This document shows, in pieces, positions 39,581 to 49,722 of a stretch of DNA of 64,000 nucleotides. The stretch is from an uncultured Pelagibacteraceae bacterium (lineage in GTDB: Bacteria > Pseudomonadota > Alphaproteobacteria > Pelagibacterales > Pelagibacteraceae). The stretch is taken from NCBI GenBank assembly GCA_902527415.1, contig CABZPD010000003.1, forward strand, positions 1-64,000. The letters run 5' to 3'. A program made the translations under genes and the position numbers. The first letter of the stretch is position 1. Every line of letters begins with the position of its first letter. The notes under the pieces were generated by a model, which did no database searches, was not told where the DNA came from, and saw only the letters and a list, made by a program, of their open reading frames with translations.

Positions 39581-40245
39581 TGTCATTTTTAAATTCAATT
39601 AAAAATAATTCAAAACAACATAATTTCCCTTTTGATCATTGGGAGTATAGTGATGCTTTGTCAGCAGAGGCAATTGATGAAATAGTTAAAGCTGACATTC
39701 CTGATGTCAGTAAACATAATCTTAATTATGATGGAACAAGAGCAATAGATGGTGGAGCTGCAGAATTTAGAAAAGGTATAGCTTCAGGCGGGCAAGCAAT
39801 AAAGTTTAGATGTTTTATTAATAAAGAAAACTCATCTCAATTTCCAAGTTTAGTAAAATTTATAAATGAACTTCAGTCTAAAGAAACATATGAAACAATT
39901 TCTAAAATGATAAATAAAGATTTATCAAATTCCTATGTTAGGGTTGAGGTTATATGTGACCGAGAGGGTTTTTGGTTAAAACCTCATTGTGATATAAAAG
40001 AAAAGCTTATGTCAGGCTTAATATTTGTTAATAAAACAAATGAATCTGAGGATTTAGGAACTGATTTTTACAATGAAAAATTAGAGAAGGTTAAGACACT
40101 TCCTTACAAACATAATTATGGTTATCTTTTTACCAGCGGACCAAACACATGGCATGGTATGGAGAAGAAAAAAATCGTAAAAGAAAGACGATGTATTCAA
40201 GTAAATTATGTTACCTTTGAAACCGATTGGAAAGTAAATACCTAA
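39580..40245 (+). CDS. 2-oxoglutarate/Fe(II)-dependent oxygenase superfamily protein
   Basis: A 221-residue protein with the double-stranded beta-helix metal triad: His136 and Asp138 in [10 protein letters not shown], distal His192 in NTWHGMEKK, and Arg203 or Arg204 as 2-oxoglutarate ligand. The region between contains [10 protein letters not shown], as in prolyl-hydroxylase-like proteins. The substrate is unknown. It is translated from the ELM1-like stop and its own stop interlocks with carB. Assignment to the superfamily rests on the HxD...H...R spacing and is fairly firm; specificity is open. Confidence 0.72.
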   Translation: MSFLNSIKNNSKQHNFPFDHWEYSDALSAEAIDEIVKADIPDVSKHNLNYDGTRAIDGGAAEFRKGIASGGQAIKFRCFINKENSSQFPSLVKFINELQSKETYETISKMINKDLSNSYVRVEVICDREGFWLKPHCDIKEKLMSGLIFVNKTNESEDLGTDFYNEKLEKVKTLPYKHNYGYLFTSGPNTWHGMEKKKIVKERRCIQVNYVTFETDWKVNT

Positions 40246-43200
40246 ACGTCCTGAAGAGAAGTCACTTCTAATTTTTTTGTTTTCAGCGATCTAATTGCCT
40301 CTAAACATGCTTGAGCAGTGGACATATTAGTACAATAAGGAACCTTATTTTTAAGTGTCGCTCTTCTTAAGGCTATAGCATCACTCAATCGATGTTCACT
40401 ATTTCCACCTCCAGTATTTATTACTAATGCAATTTTTTTAGAGTCTAAAACATCTACTATGTGAGGCGATCCAGTACTTACTTTATTTATAATTTTACAT
40501 TTCATCCCATGTTTTCGAATATATTCTGCAGTTCCTCTAGTTGCACATAATGTAAACTTAAGTTTAAGAAGTTCTTTAGCTAAATCTATTCCTTCATCTT
40601 TGTGACTATCTTTGAGAGATATAAAAGCTAATCCTTGTTTTGGTAATGAGTTAGCTGCTGCGATTTGACTTTTGGCAAAAGCCATTCCAAAATTTTTATC
40701 AAATCCCATAACTTCTCCTGTCGACTTCATCTCTGGCCCTAACAATAAGTCACTGTTGGGAAATTTATTAAATGGAAATACAGCTTCTTTAACTGCGTAC
40801 ATACCTTTAGATTTATCTTTTAAATTAAACTTAGATAACTTTTCACCAGCCATTACTCTTGATGCAATTTTAGCTAGGGGCAATCCTTTTGCTTTTGATA
40901 CAAAAGGTACTGTTCGACTTGCTCTAGGATTTACTTCAATCACATAAATTTCATCTTTTTTAATTGCAAATTGTATATTCATGAAACCTTTTACATTTAA
41001 AGCTATAGCTAATTTTTTAGTTTGATTTTCAATTTCTTTAAGAAGGTATGGTTTAATTGATACAGGGGGTAAGCTACACGCCGAGTCCCCTGAATGAATT
41101 CCAGCTTCTTCGATATGTTGCATAATACCTGCAACGTGAACTTGTTTTCCATCTGATATAGCATCTACATCTACTTCCATTGCATGATCAATAAACTTAT
41201 CAATCAAAATTGGATTATCTTCTGCAGCTTTAAATGCTTCTTCAACAAATTTTTTTAGTTGATTTTTTTCGTGAACAATTTCCATCGCTCTTCCACCCAA
41301 AACATAAGAAGGTCTTACCATTAATGGCAATCCTATTTTGTCTGCAATTTTTATTGCTTGATTAAATGTCTTTGCAATCCCACTATCTGCTTGTTTTAGT
41401 TTTAATTTATTTAATAAATTTCTAAATCGATCTCTATCCTCTGCTAAATCTATAGAGGTATATTGAGTTCCTAAAATTGGAAGTTTGTTGTCGTGTAAAA
41501 ATTTAGCAAGCTTAATCGGAGTTTGGCCACCAAACTGGGCTATTACACCTATAAGGTTTCCTTTTTCTTGCTCTTTTTTAATTATATTAAAAACGTATTC
41601 TTCTTTTAAAGGTTCAAAGTATAATCGATCACTCGTATCATAGTCAGTTGATACTGTTTCAGGGTTACAATTAACCATGATAGTCTCAAAATCTGCGTCT
41701 TTTAATGAAAAACTTGCCTGACAACAGCAATAATCAAACTCAATTCCTTGACCAATTCTATTTGGTCCACCTCCAAGAATAATTATTTTTTTCTTATTGG
41801 ATGGATCAGCTTCACATTCAGAGTTAATTGAAAAATTTCTTTGATAGGTTGAGTACATATAAGGCGTAAAAGATTTGAATTCAGCCGCACAAGTATCTAC
41901 TTTTTTATAAACTGGAAGTATTTTAAGCGCTGATCTTTTTCTTCTAACAATGTCTTCAGAAGTCTTAGTTAATTCCGAAAGTTTTTTATCTGAAAATCCT
42001 ATTGATTTTATTTTATTAAATTCTACAAAATCTTTAGGAAGTCCCTTGTTTTTGATCTGTGCTTCACAATCAACAATCTCTTTAATTTGTTCTAAAAACC
42101 AAGGGTCAATTTTAGATAAACTATATATTTTCTTTAAGTTTATTTTTTTTCTAATTGCTTCGGCAACAAGTAATATCTTATTTGGAATAGTTTCTTTAAG
42201 CTTCTTTTCAATTTGCTTTTTATTTAAATCAAAAATTCTGTCTAAGCCTGAAAAACCAGTCTCTAAAGATACCAGCGCTTTTTGCAAAGATTCTTTAAAG
42301 TTTCTTCCAATAGCCATTGCTTCACCTACTGATTTCATTGATGTCCCTAAAGTTGCAGGAGAAGTTGAAAATTTTTCAAATGTAAATCTTGGAATTTTAG
42401 TCACCACATAATCTATACTTGGTTCAAATGATGCGGGAGTAACTTTAGTTATTTCATTTTTTAATTCATCCAGAGTATAACCAACTGCTAATTTTGCAGC
42501 CACTTTTGCAATTGGAAATCCAGTTGCTTTTGATGCAAGTGCTGATGATCTTGATACACGTGGATTCATTTCAATGACAACCATTCGACCATTTTTAGGA
42601 TTGATTGCAAACTGAACATTTGATCCTCCAGTTTCAACTCCAATTTTTCTCAAACATGCAATAGATGCATTTCTCATTACTTGGTATTCTTTATCTGTAA
42701 GTGTAAGAGCTGGTGCAATTGTAACTGAGTCACCCGTATGAATTCCCATTGGATCTATATTTTCAATTGAGCAAATAATGATACAGTTATCTTTTTTATC
42801 TCTTACAACCTCCATCTCAAATTCTTTCCAGCCTTCTAGACATTCCTCTACAAGAACTTGACTTACTGGAGATTCGTGCAATCCGTTTTTAACAATCTTA
42901 AAATAATCTTTTCTAGTTTTGGCTATTCCTCCACCAAGTCCACCAAGTGTGAATGCAGGTCTTATAATCGCAGGTAATCCAATTTTTTTTAATACTTTTG
43001 ATGCTTGGTTATTGTTATTAACAATTTCAGATTTTGGTAAATCTAAACCAATATCTATCATATTTCTTCTAAACTTCTTTCTATCCTCGGCATTAGAAAT
43101 TGCTTTAGAATTTGCTCCTATCAACTCAATTTTGTATTTTTTTAAAGTTCCTTTTTTTTCCGCTTCCATTGCAAGGTTAAGCGCAGTTTGCCCTCCCATT

Positions 43201-43466
43201 GTTGGAAGAATAGCATCGGGTTTTTCTTTCTTTAGAATTTTTTCCAATACATCTAGTGTAATTGGTTCAATATAAGTTTTATCTGCAACATCTGGATCTG
43301 TCATAATTGTTGCTGGATTTGAATTTATTAGGACTACTTTATAACCCTCATCTTTAAGAGCTTTACATGCTTGTGTCCCTGAATAATCAAATTCACATGC
43401 TTGTCCTATAATTATTGGACCAGCTCCTACAACTAATATTTTTTTAAGATCTTTTCTTTTTGGCAT
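40242..43466 (-). CDS. carB: Carbamoyl-phosphate synthase large subunit
   Basis: CarB makes carbamoyl phosphate for arginine and pyrimidines from bicarbonate, ATP and ammonia supplied by CarA. The 1074 residues show the duplicated ATP-grasp architecture: [17 protein letters not shown] in the first half and its counterpart [17 protein letters not shown] in the second, two [24 protein letters not shown] loops, and the regulatory MGS-like C-terminal domain (from about 935). It overlaps carA by 23 bases. Its stop overlaps the oxygenase gene by 4 bases. Confidence 0.97.
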   Translation of the reverse strand: MPKRKDLKKILVVGAGPIIIGQACEFDYSGTQACKALKDEGYKVVLINSNPATIMTDPDVADKTYIEPITLDVLEKILKKEKPDAILPTMGGQTALNLAMEAEKKGTLKKYKIELIGANSKAISNAEDRKKFRRNMIDIGLDLPKSEIVNNNNQASKVLKKIGLPAIIRPAFTLGGLGGGIAKTRKDYFKIVKNGLHESPVSQVLVEECLEGWKEFEMEVVRDKKDNCIIICSIENIDPMGIHTGDSVTIAPALTLTDKEYQVMRNASIACLRKIGVETGGSNVQFAINPKNGRMVVIEMNPRVSRSSALASKATGFPIAKVAAKLAVGYTLDELKNEITKVTPASFEPSIDYVVTKIPRFTFEKFSTSPATLGTSMKSVGEAMAIGRNFKESLQKALVSLETGFSGLDRIFDLNKKQIEKKLKETIPNKILLVAEAIRKKINLKKIYSLSKIDPWFLEQIKEIVDCEAQIKNKGLPKDFVEFNKIKSIGFSDKKLSELTKTSEDIVRRKRSALKILPVYKKVDTCAAEFKSFTPYMYSTYQRNFSINSECEADPSNKKKIIILGGGPNRIGQGIEFDYCCCQASFSLKDADFETIMVNCNPETVSTDYDTSDRLYFEPLKEEYVFNIIKKEQEKGNLIGVIAQFGGQTPIKLAKFLHDNKLPILGTQYTSIDLAEDRDRFRNLLNKLKLKQADSGIAKTFNQAIKIADKIGLPLMVRPSYVLGGRAMEIVHEKNQLKKFVEEAFKAAEDNPILIDKFIDHAMEVDVDAISDGKQVHVAGIMQHIEEAGIHSGDSACSLPPVSIKPYLLKEIENQTKKLAIALNVKGFMNIQFAIKKDEIYVIEVNPRASRTVPFVSKAKGLPLAKIASRVMAGEKLSKFNLKDKSKGMYAVKEAVFPFNKFPNSDLLLGPEMKSTGEVMGFDKNFGMAFAKSQIAAANSLPKQGLAFISLKDSHKDEGIDLAKELLKLKFTLCATRGTAEYIRKHGMKCKIINKVSTGSPHIVDVLDSKKIALVINTGGGNSEHRLSDAIALRRATLKNKVPYCTNMSTAQACLEAIRSLKTKKLEVTSLQDV

Positions 43467-44640
43467 TTTTTTTCATGTTGTTAATAAATTCTTGAAACAA
43501 ATAAACACTATCTTGAGGTCCCGGATTAGATTCTGGATGATATTGAACTGAAAATACTGGTTTGTTTTTTAGTTTAATACCTTCAATACTATTATCAAAT
43601 AAAGATTTATGTGTGACTTCAATATTTTTTGGTAATGTTTCTTTAACTACTTCAAAACCATGGTTTTGACTTGTTATTTCTACATTGTCATGAATTAAAT
43701 TTTTAACAGGGTGATTTGCTCCTCTATGACCAAGCTTCATTTTTTTTGTTTTGCCACCCAATGCTAATGCTAAAATTTGATGACCTAAACATATACCAAA
43801 AATTGGTAAATTTTTTTTAATTAGATCTTTAATAATTTTTATAGCATATTTACCTGTTGCAGCTGGATCTCCAGGACCATTTGATAAAAATATTCCATTT
43901 GGTTTTAAGGCTAAAATTTTTTGCGCGTTGGTTTTACAAGAAACGACAGTAACTTTGCAATTAAAATCAGAGAAATATCTTAGGATATTTTTTTTAATTC
44001 CATAATCAATTGCAACAACATGAAATGAGCTTTTGTTATTTTTTTTATATCCAAGTTCTTTTTTCCACGTTTTGAGACCTTTCCAAATATAATTTTTCTG
44101 GGTTGAAACCACTTTTGCGAGATCAAGATTTTTTAATCCACTCCATTTTATGGTGGTATTAGTCAATTTATTAATATTAAATTTTCCTTTTTTTGAGTAA
44201 CTAATGGTGCCTTTTGGTGCACCTTTGTCCCTTATAAAGTTTGTTAGGCTTCTAGTGTCTAAGCCAGTAATTCCAACAATTTTATTTTTTTTAAGCCAAG
44301 CATCTAAATGTTGGAGTGATCTATAGTTTGAGGGTGAAGTTATTTCAGAATTAATTATCACTCCTCTTGCCCATATTTTATCAGATTCATGATCTTCTTT
44401 ATTGGTCCCAACATTTCCAATATGGGGAAATGTAAAGTTAATAATTTGACCTGCATACGAAGGATCAGAGATGATTTCTTGATAGCCAGTTAGGGATGTA
44501 TTAAAGCAAACTTCGCCTGTGGCGTCTCCTTGGTATCCAATTCCAATTCCTTTAAATACCTTTTTATTTTCAAGAACTAAAACGCCTGTATTGATTTGAG
44601 ATTTAAATTTTGAGTTAGTTTTTTTTGCTTTTTTGATCAA
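43444..44640 (-). CDS. carA: Carbamoyl-phosphate synthase small subunit
   Basis: CarA is the glutaminase subunit. The catalytic cysteine is in [16 protein letters not shown] (about 273-288) and the His-Glu pair in [13 protein letters not shown]. The N-terminal domain starts [18 protein letters not shown]. No ATG is available: the start is a TTG at 44640, directly preceded by an in-frame TAA, and the first 18 residues are lysine-rich. It diverges from yqeY over 126 bases, and carB overlaps its end. Confidence 0.95.
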   Translation of the reverse strand: MIKKAKKTNSKFKSQINTGVLVLENKKVFKGIGIGYQGDATGEVCFNTSLTGYQEIISDPSYAGQIINFTFPHIGNVGTNKEDHESDKIWARGVIINSEITSPSNYRSLQHLDAWLKKNKIVGITGLDTRSLTNFIRDKGAPKGTISYSKKGKFNINKLTNTTIKWSGLKNLDLAKVVSTQKNYIWKGLKTWKKELGYKKNNKSSFHVVAIDYGIKKNILRYFSDFNCKVTVVSCKTNAQKILALKPNGIFLSNGPGDPAATGKYAIKIIKDLIKKNLPIFGICLGHQILALALGGKTKKMKLGHRGANHPVKNLIHDNVEITSQNHGFEVVKETLPKNIEVTHKSLFDNSIEGIKLKNKPVFSVQYHPESNPGPQDSVYLFQEFINNMKKNAKKKRS

Positions 44641-44702
44641 TTACAACTCATGAGTTAAAGGTTAATACAATAATTGCTTTATTATCGCAACAGAGATGTA
44701 AT

Positions 44703-44724
44703 ATAAAATTGTAAAAAAACAATT
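44703..44724. other. Hairpin in the carA/yqeY divergent gap
   Basis: AAAATTGT, a loop of six A, then ACAATTTT form a perfect 8-bp stem, followed by a T-rich run. It lies 42 bases before yqeY. It could be a weak terminator-like or attenuator structure in the yqeY leader, or simply an AT-rich chance repeat. Confidence 0.3.
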
Positions 44725-44766
44725 TTTCTTTTGAAGAATTTTTTCTTTAAAGTAGATTAAAAAATT

Positions 44767-45228
44767 ATGTCATTAAAACAGACCATCGAAAACGAATATA
44801 AAAATGCTTTAAAATCGAAAGATAAAAATAAAATATCAACCTATAGGTTAATATTATCTTCAATTAAGGATTTGGATATTGTTAACAGATCGGGGCCTAA
44901 CAAAAAAGAAACTGATGATGAGGACATAAAGAAACTTTTAAAAAAAATGGTTAAACAACGAGCCGAATCGATCGATATTTATAAAAAAAATAATAGAACC
45001 GATCTTTTAGAGGTTGAGCAAAATGAATATGATATTTTAACAAGTTTTTTACCCAAACAGCTTAGCGAAGAAGAAACTAAGAAAATTTGCGCAGATGTTA
45101 TTTCGAAAATTGGAGCAAATTCATTAAAAGATATGGGAAAAGTTATGGGTGAAATCAAAAAAACTTATGCAGACGAAATTGATTTTTCAAAAGCAGGATC
45201 ATTGATTAAAGAATTATTGAATAAATAA
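44767..45228 (+). CDS. GatB/YqeY domain protein
   Basis: A 153-residue stand-alone version of the tRNA-binding domain found at the end of GatB. It has the YqeY pattern LKQTIENEYKNALKSKDK, RLILSSIKDLDI, and the C-terminal GANSLKDMGKVMGEIKK stretch that resembles the GatB tail. It is thought to bind tRNA, but its role is not settled. Placed between carA and dnaG as in many alphaproteobacteria, its stop overlaps the dnaG start by one base (TAATG). Confidence 0.9.
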   Translation: MSLKQTIENEYKNALKSKDKNKISTYRLILSSIKDLDIVNRSGPNKKETDDEDIKKLLKKMVKQRAESIDIYKKNNRTDLLEVEQNEYDILTSFLPKQLSEEETKKICADVISKIGANSLKDMGKVMGEIKKTYADEIDFSKAGSLIKELLNK

Positions 45229-47003
45229 TGAAATACCCAAAAGAGTATCTTGATGAAATTAAAAATAGGTTAAAAGTTTCAACAGTAGTATCAAAAACTG
45301 TTTCATTAAAAAAAAGAGGTAAAGAATTTGTGGGTTTGTCACCATTCAAAAATGAAAAAACACCTTCCTTTACCGTGAATGATGAAAAAGAATTTTATCA
45401 TTGTTTTGCAACTTCTGAACATGGCAATATCTTTGATTTTGTAATGAAAACTCAAAATTTAAAATTTGGAGAGTCAGTTAAATACTTGGCTCAATTAGCG
45501 GGAATGCAGCCATATATGTTTTCAAAACAAGATGAAGAAAGAGAGAAAAAATGGAATGAATACAAATCTATTTTTAGTAATTATGTGGATTTTTATCACA
45601 ATGAACTTTTAAAAAATGAAAATTGTTCGATTGCTAGAGATTATTTAAAAAATAGATCACTAGGCAAAGATGAAGTAAAAAAATTTAAAATAGGATACAT
45701 AGAAAAAAATCCAAATTTTTTTGAAAAATTAAAACAAGATTATAGTGAACAAACTTTAGTCGAGACCGGTTTATTCTATTTAGATGAGAAAAAAAAAATT
45801 TTTGTCGAAAGATTTAGAGGTCGATTAATATTTCCAATCAATAATATTTCAGGTCAGCCAATAGCACTAGGTGGAAGAATAATTGAAAATTTAGATTACT
45901 TAGCTAAATATATAAATTCACCTGAAACAAACTTTTTTAAAAAAGGATCAAATTTATATAATTTAGATTTAGCAAGAAAACTTTCTAATAAAGTTGATCA
46001 TATTTATCTAGTTGAGGGGTACATGGATGTAGTAGGTCTAAGTAAAAATGGAATAGATAATGCGGTAGCAAATCTTGGTACGTCTTTAACCGACAAGCAA
46101 ATTTTGACTTTAAACCAATTTTTTGATGACATAATAATATGTTTTGATGGTGACGAAAGTGGATATAAAGCTGCTGTTAGAGCTGCTGAAAATTCAATAA
46201 AGGAACTAAAACCTGAAAAAGAAATTTCATTTTTGTTTCTTCCAGATAAAGAAGATCCAGATAGCTATGTAAATAAAAATGGCAAGGCTGATTTTGTAGA
46301 TTTTACAAAGCAGACCAAATTATCAATTCATCAATTTATTTTTAGTCATTACAAAAAACAAACTAAAAATAATCCATCATCGATGGCTATTTTTGAGAAA
46401 AAACTAAGAGAAATTGCAAATACAATAAAAGATGATTTCATAAAAAAATATGTTTTAGAATATTTTTTAGAAAAAATTTCTGAGTTAACACCATATTCTA
46501 ATCAAAATAATAAAAAATTTTATTCAAAGAAAATAAAATCTTTAGAGAGTACAAAAAAATATTTTAAAGAAAGTCAGTCTTTGACTGGAGTGGAATTAAA
46601 AGAGTTTTCTTTATTATACTTGGTGATAAATAACCTAGATTTGTTGCAAGCAAATATTCATCTGATTGAAAATATTAAATTATTTACTGAGTTTAATAAA
46701 AAAATATTTGAAATGATTGTTGAAAAATTAAAATCTGGTTCACAAATTACAATTGAAGATCTTAATTTGGATATTGAATTAATAGAAAAAATAAACAAAT
46801 TTGCTCCAATCAAACATATTCTAAAAAATCAATCTGAGGATGATCAAAAAATTATCGAATTATTAGAGGACATCTCTAGAGATTTGATGAATTATGATCT
46901 TGAGTTCAGAATCCAGGAATTAGAATCGAAGTTTTCTGTGGATATGAGCGAGTCCACATTTAATGAGTTAAAAGAGCTCAAAAAAAAGCAGAATCTCAAT
47001 TAA
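45228..47003 (+). CDS. dnaG: DNA primase with degenerate zinc-binding motif
   Basis: DnaG makes RNA primers at the replication fork. The 591 residues have the N-terminal CHC2-type domain (1-100), the RNA polymerase/TOPRIM core (about 100-380) with LVEGYMDVVGL and the acidic FDGDESGYKAA motif, and a divergent C-terminal helicase-interacting domain. In E. coli the zinc ligands are Cys40, His43, Cys61, Cys64; here the matching residues are Ser38, Lys41, Cys59 and Thr62 (LSPFKNEKTPSF and YHCFATSEHGN). The surrounding fold residues are kept, so zinc binding is probably lost while the domain remains. The gene overlaps yqeY by one base and lies 67 bases before rpoD. Confidence 0.96.
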   Translation: MKYPKEYLDEIKNRLKVSTVVSKTVSLKKRGKEFVGLSPFKNEKTPSFTVNDEKEFYHCFATSEHGNIFDFVMKTQNLKFGESVKYLAQLAGMQPYMFSKQDEEREKKWNEYKSIFSNYVDFYHNELLKNENCSIARDYLKNRSLGKDEVKKFKIGYIEKNPNFFEKLKQDYSEQTLVETGLFYLDEKKKIFVERFRGRLIFPINNISGQPIALGGRIIENLDYLAKYINSPETNFFKKGSNLYNLDLARKLSNKVDHIYLVEGYMDVVGLSKNGIDNAVANLGTSLTDKQILTLNQFFDDIIICFDGDESGYKAAVRAAENSIKELKPEKEISFLFLPDKEDPDSYVNKNGKADFVDFTKQTKLSIHQFIFSHYKKQTKNNPSSMAIFEKKLREIANTIKDDFIKKYVLEYFLEKISELTPYSNQNNKKFYSKKIKSLESTKKYFKESQSLTGVELKEFSLLYLVINNLDLLQANIHLIENIKLFTEFNKKIFEMIVEKLKSGSQITIEDLNLDIELIEKINKFAPIKHILKNQSEDDQKIIELLEDISRDLMNYDLEFRIQELESKFSVDMSESTFNELKELKKKQNLN

Positions 47004-47070
47004 ACTGACTAAATTATTAATAGATTTTTATATAATTCACATTATATAAGACTTTTAAATTCAAATTACT

Positions 47071-48894
47071 GTGGAAAGAATTATTACAAAATCATTTGCT
47101 AGACTTATGGGTCGAGGAACCCATAGAGGCTTTATTACCTATGAAGAGTTAAGCAAATCTCTTGGTAAAAGAAATTTATCTGATGAAAATCTATCTCAAG
47201 CTTTTATTCATATTTTAGATGAAAATATTACATTAGTTGAAAAAAAATCTGATTTTAAAATTCTCAGAAAAAAAGAAAACTCAAATAAAGAAGAAGGTAA
47301 GACAATTGAAAAAAGTGACGACCCTATAAGAATGTATTTACGTGAAATGGGAGGGGTTGAGTTACTTTCAAGAGAAGGTGAAATTGCGATTGCAAAAAGA
47401 ATTGAAGCTGGAAAAGACGTAATGCTTATTGCTCTATCTCAGAGTCCAATTACAGCAAGTCAGTTTTTTGAATGGAACAATCAATTACAAAAAGATGAAA
47501 TCTTAGTAAGAGAAATAATTGATATAGATACTAATTATATGGAAGATGAGACCACTGGACCGAGTGCGAAACAAAAAAATGCAGGAGAAACAGATAAAGA
47601 TGAAGTTGCCTCAGATGAAGAAGATGACTTTAATCCTACTCTTGCTGCAATGGAATCAGAAATTAAACCAAAAGTATTAAAAACAGTAAATACACTTACA
47701 AAGGAATACAATAAACTAATAAAATATCAAAAAGAGAAATTAAATTGTGTTTTAAACTCACAAAATTTTTCGTCAGCAAAAGAAAAGGGATATGAAAAAG
47801 TTGTCAATGATATTCTAGAAAATATTAAATCTCTTCAGTTATCTCCATCTGTTTTAGAGGAACTAGTGCAAAAACATTATTTAGAAAACAAAAAAATTAT
47901 TTCTTTAGAGGGCAATCTTTTAAGACTTGCAATGGATCATAAAATATCAAGAAATGAGTTTATTAAGTTTTATATCGGTAATGAAATTAATCCAAATTTG
48001 AAAAAATTTTTAGATACTAATCTTGTTTGGAAACAATTTTTTACGAAAAATAGAGAGGAATTTAAGAATATAAGAGAAAGACTGATAGAAACTAGTCACA
48101 AGTTAGGTATTTCGGTAACAGACTTTAAAAAATTAGTAAGCAGAGTTCAAAAAGGAGAAAAAGAATCAAGAATAGCTAAAAAAGAAATGGTTGAGGCTAA
48201 TCTTAGACTAGTAATTTCAATTGCAAAAAAATATACAAATAGAGGTTTGCAATTTTTAGACTTAATTCAAGAGGGAAATATTGGGTTGATGAAAGCTGTA
48301 GATAAATTTGAATATAGGAGAGGTTATAAATTTTCGACTTATGCTACTTGGTGGATAAGACAGGCAATTACAAGATCTATTGCGGATCAAGCAAGAACAA
48401 TAAGAATTCCTGTGCACATGATTGAAACAATAAATAAAATTGTTCGTACGCAAAGATTGATTCTGAGTGAGTTTGGCAGAGAGGCGACTCCTGAAGAACT
48501 AGCGCAAAAACTTAGAATGCCATTAGATAAAGTAAGAAAAGTTTTAAAGATTTCAAAAGAACCTGTGTCTTTAGAAAAACCAGTTGGTGATGAAGAGGAT
48601 AGCAGTTTAGGAGATTTTATAGAAGACACTAAAGCTTTAGCTCCATTGGAACAGGCAATCAAATCTAATCTTGGAGAAGCAACAACTAAAATTCTATCAA
48701 CCCTTACTCCTAGAGAGGAAAGAGTTTTAAGAATGAGATTTGGTGTCGGCATGAATACAGATCATACTTTAGAGGAAGTTGGTTTGCAGTTTTCTGTCAC
48801 AAGAGAAAGAATTAGACAAATTGAAGCTAAAGCACTTAGAAAATTAAAGCATCCTAGCAGATCTAAACAATTAAAAAGTTTTTTAGAGAGTTAA
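47071..48894 (+). CDS. rpoD: RNA polymerase primary sigma factor RpoD
   Basis: Housekeeping sigma-70 of 607 residues. Regions in order: an acidic N-terminus (1.1), region 1.2 at [22 protein letters not shown], a variable non-conserved stretch (about 170-340), region 2 with [29 protein letters not shown] and the -10 reading segment [14 protein letters not shown], region 3, and region 4.2 with [17 protein letters not shown] near the end. It starts with GTG. The end of the gene lies only 4 bases before tRNA-Val. The yqeY-dnaG-rpoD order is the macromolecular synthesis cluster without rpsU. Confidence 0.97.
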   Translation: MERIITKSFARLMGRGTHRGFITYEELSKSLGKRNLSDENLSQAFIHILDENITLVEKKSDFKILRKKENSNKEEGKTIEKSDDPIRMYLREMGGVELLSREGEIAIAKRIEAGKDVMLIALSQSPITASQFFEWNNQLQKDEILVREIIDIDTNYMEDETTGPSAKQKNAGETDKDEVASDEEDDFNPTLAAMESEIKPKVLKTVNTLTKEYNKLIKYQKEKLNCVLNSQNFSSAKEKGYEKVVNDILENIKSLQLSPSVLEELVQKHYLENKKIISLEGNLLRLAMDHKISRNEFIKFYIGNEINPNLKKFLDTNLVWKQFFTKNREEFKNIRERLIETSHKLGISVTDFKKLVSRVQKGEKESRIAKKEMVEANLRLVISIAKKYTNRGLQFLDLIQEGNIGLMKAVDKFEYRRGYKFSTYATWWIRQAITRSIADQARTIRIPVHMIETINKIVRTQRLILSEFGREATPEELAQKLRMPLDKVRKVLKISKEPVSLEKPVGDEEDSSLGDFIEDTKALAPLEQAIKSNLGEATTKILSTLTPREERVLRMRFGVGMNTDHTLEEVGLQFSVTRERIRQIEAKALRKLKHPSRSKQLKSFLES

Positions 48895-48898
48895 TTTT

Positions 48899-48973
48899 GG
48901 GCCGTTAGCTCAATAGTAGAGTACTGCATTGACATTGCAGGGGTAGTTGGAGCGTAACCAACACGGCCCACCA
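48899..48973 (+). tRNA. tRNA-Val (anticodon GAC) with atypical D and T loops
   Basis: A 75-base cloverleaf with encoded CCA (48971-48973). Acceptor GGGCCGT pairs with ACGGCCC, D stem GCTC/GAGT, anticodon stem CTGCA/TGCAG around TTGACAT (anticodon GAC), T stem GTTGG/CCAAC. The T loop is AGCGTAA in place of TTCGAAT, and the D loop AATAGTA has a single G instead of the invariant GG. Every stem is intact, so the gene is probably real. It starts 4 bases after the rpoD stop. Confidence 0.85.
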
Positions 48974-49033
48974 TTTTTTAAATTATCTTACGTTGATAAC
49001 TCAATAAAAATGATATAACTAATTCTAAATTTT

Positions 49034-49110
49034 GGGCCTGTAGCTCAGTTGGTTAGAGCAGTACACTCATAATGTATTGGTCCCAGGTTCGAGTCCTGGC
49101 GGGCCCACCA
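49034..49110 (+). tRNA. tRNA with CAT anticodon (Ile2 or elongator Met)
   Basis: A canonical 77-base tRNA with encoded CCA: acceptor GGGCCTG/CGGGCCC, D loop with GG, anticodon stem GTACA/TGTAT around CTCATAA, variable TGGTC, T arm CCAGG-TTCGAGT-CCTGG. A CAT anticodon can be Met, or Ile2 after lysidine modification. It is not the initiator, since the three GC pairs at the base of its anticodon stem are missing. It follows tRNA-Val after 60 bases and stops 9 bases short of the convergent mlaC. Confidence 0.93.
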
Positions 49111-49119
49111 AGTAATAAA

Positions 49120-49704
49120 TTAATTATTTGAAAATTTTTCTAATGTTTTAAACAAAACTTCAATATCACCATTATTAGAATTCAATATTGACGAAAATTC
49201 CTCTTTTTGAGTTCTTGCTAAACTTAAGCCTTCAATAATTAAATCTCTAATTAGAGGGTTATTAGGATTCTTTGTATAAATTCTCCAATCAATTTTTACC
49301 TCTGGTCTGTTTGATGTAGCCGACAATACGCTGTTAACAATAGTATAATTCTCATTTATTTTTTCTTTACCATAAACATCAATTTCTGGATTTGTGTATT
49401 CAGCTAGTCTACTAGAAAAGCTTTTTAAAAAGTAATTTTCAAACAATTTTAAATATTGTTTTTTTTGATTTTCATCTAAACCTTTTCTCGCAGAACCTAA
49501 TGAATAAAAGCCAACTCCTATTATATCTACAGTCTCTTTTGCTATAGATTTTAATTCATTTATTTTTTCTTCCTTTGTTATATTTTTTGACAATATCTGA
49601 GAAGCTCTATTTACAGTAGATTGAACAAATATGTCTGGTTCAATAGAATAGACATAATTATTACTTAGATTAAATATAAATAAAAATATAATTATTTTTT
49701 TCAT
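49120..49704 (-). CDS. mlaC: MlaC-family phospholipid-binding periplasmic protein
   Basis: MlaC shuttles phospholipids between the outer and inner membranes. The 194-residue product has a signal peptide (about residues 1-20, starting MKKIIIFLFIFNLS) and the Tol_Tol_Ttg2 domain: VDIIGVGFYSLGSARKGLDENQKKQYLKLFENYFL (read as blocks) and VKIDWRIYTKNPNNPLIRDLIIEGLSLARTQKEEFSSIL near the end. I use the ATG at 49704; a TTG at 49722 would add 6 residues. It lies just downstream of mlaA, with no mlaFED genes in the window. Confidence 0.9.
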   Translation of the reverse strand: MKKIIIFLFIFNLSNNYVYSIEPDIFVQSTVNRASQILSKNITKEEKINELKSIAKETVDIIGVGFYSLGSARKGLDENQKKQYLKLFENYFLKSFSSRLAEYTNPEIDVYGKEKINENYTIVNSVLSATSNRPEVKIDWRIYTKNPNNPLIRDLIIEGLSLARTQKEEFSSILNSNNGDIEVLFKTLEKFSNN

Positions 49705-49722
49705 AATAATGAATTTTTTCAA

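Noticed and set aside
41950-42411. Long plus-strand reading frame (153 codons) inside carB
   Set aside because: Antisense to conserved carB codons and without any recognisable protein feature or start signal.
42919-43275. Plus-strand reading frame of 118 codons inside carB
   Set aside because: Composition mirrors the carB coding strand; no independent evidence.
44641-44766. Riboswitch in the carA or yqeY leader
   Set aside because: The gap of 126 bases holds one simple hairpin and no conserved riboswitch core that I recognise.
48387-48752. Minus-strand reading frame of 121 codons inside rpoD
   Set aside because: Lies over the most conserved sigma regions, which constrain the sequence on the other strand.
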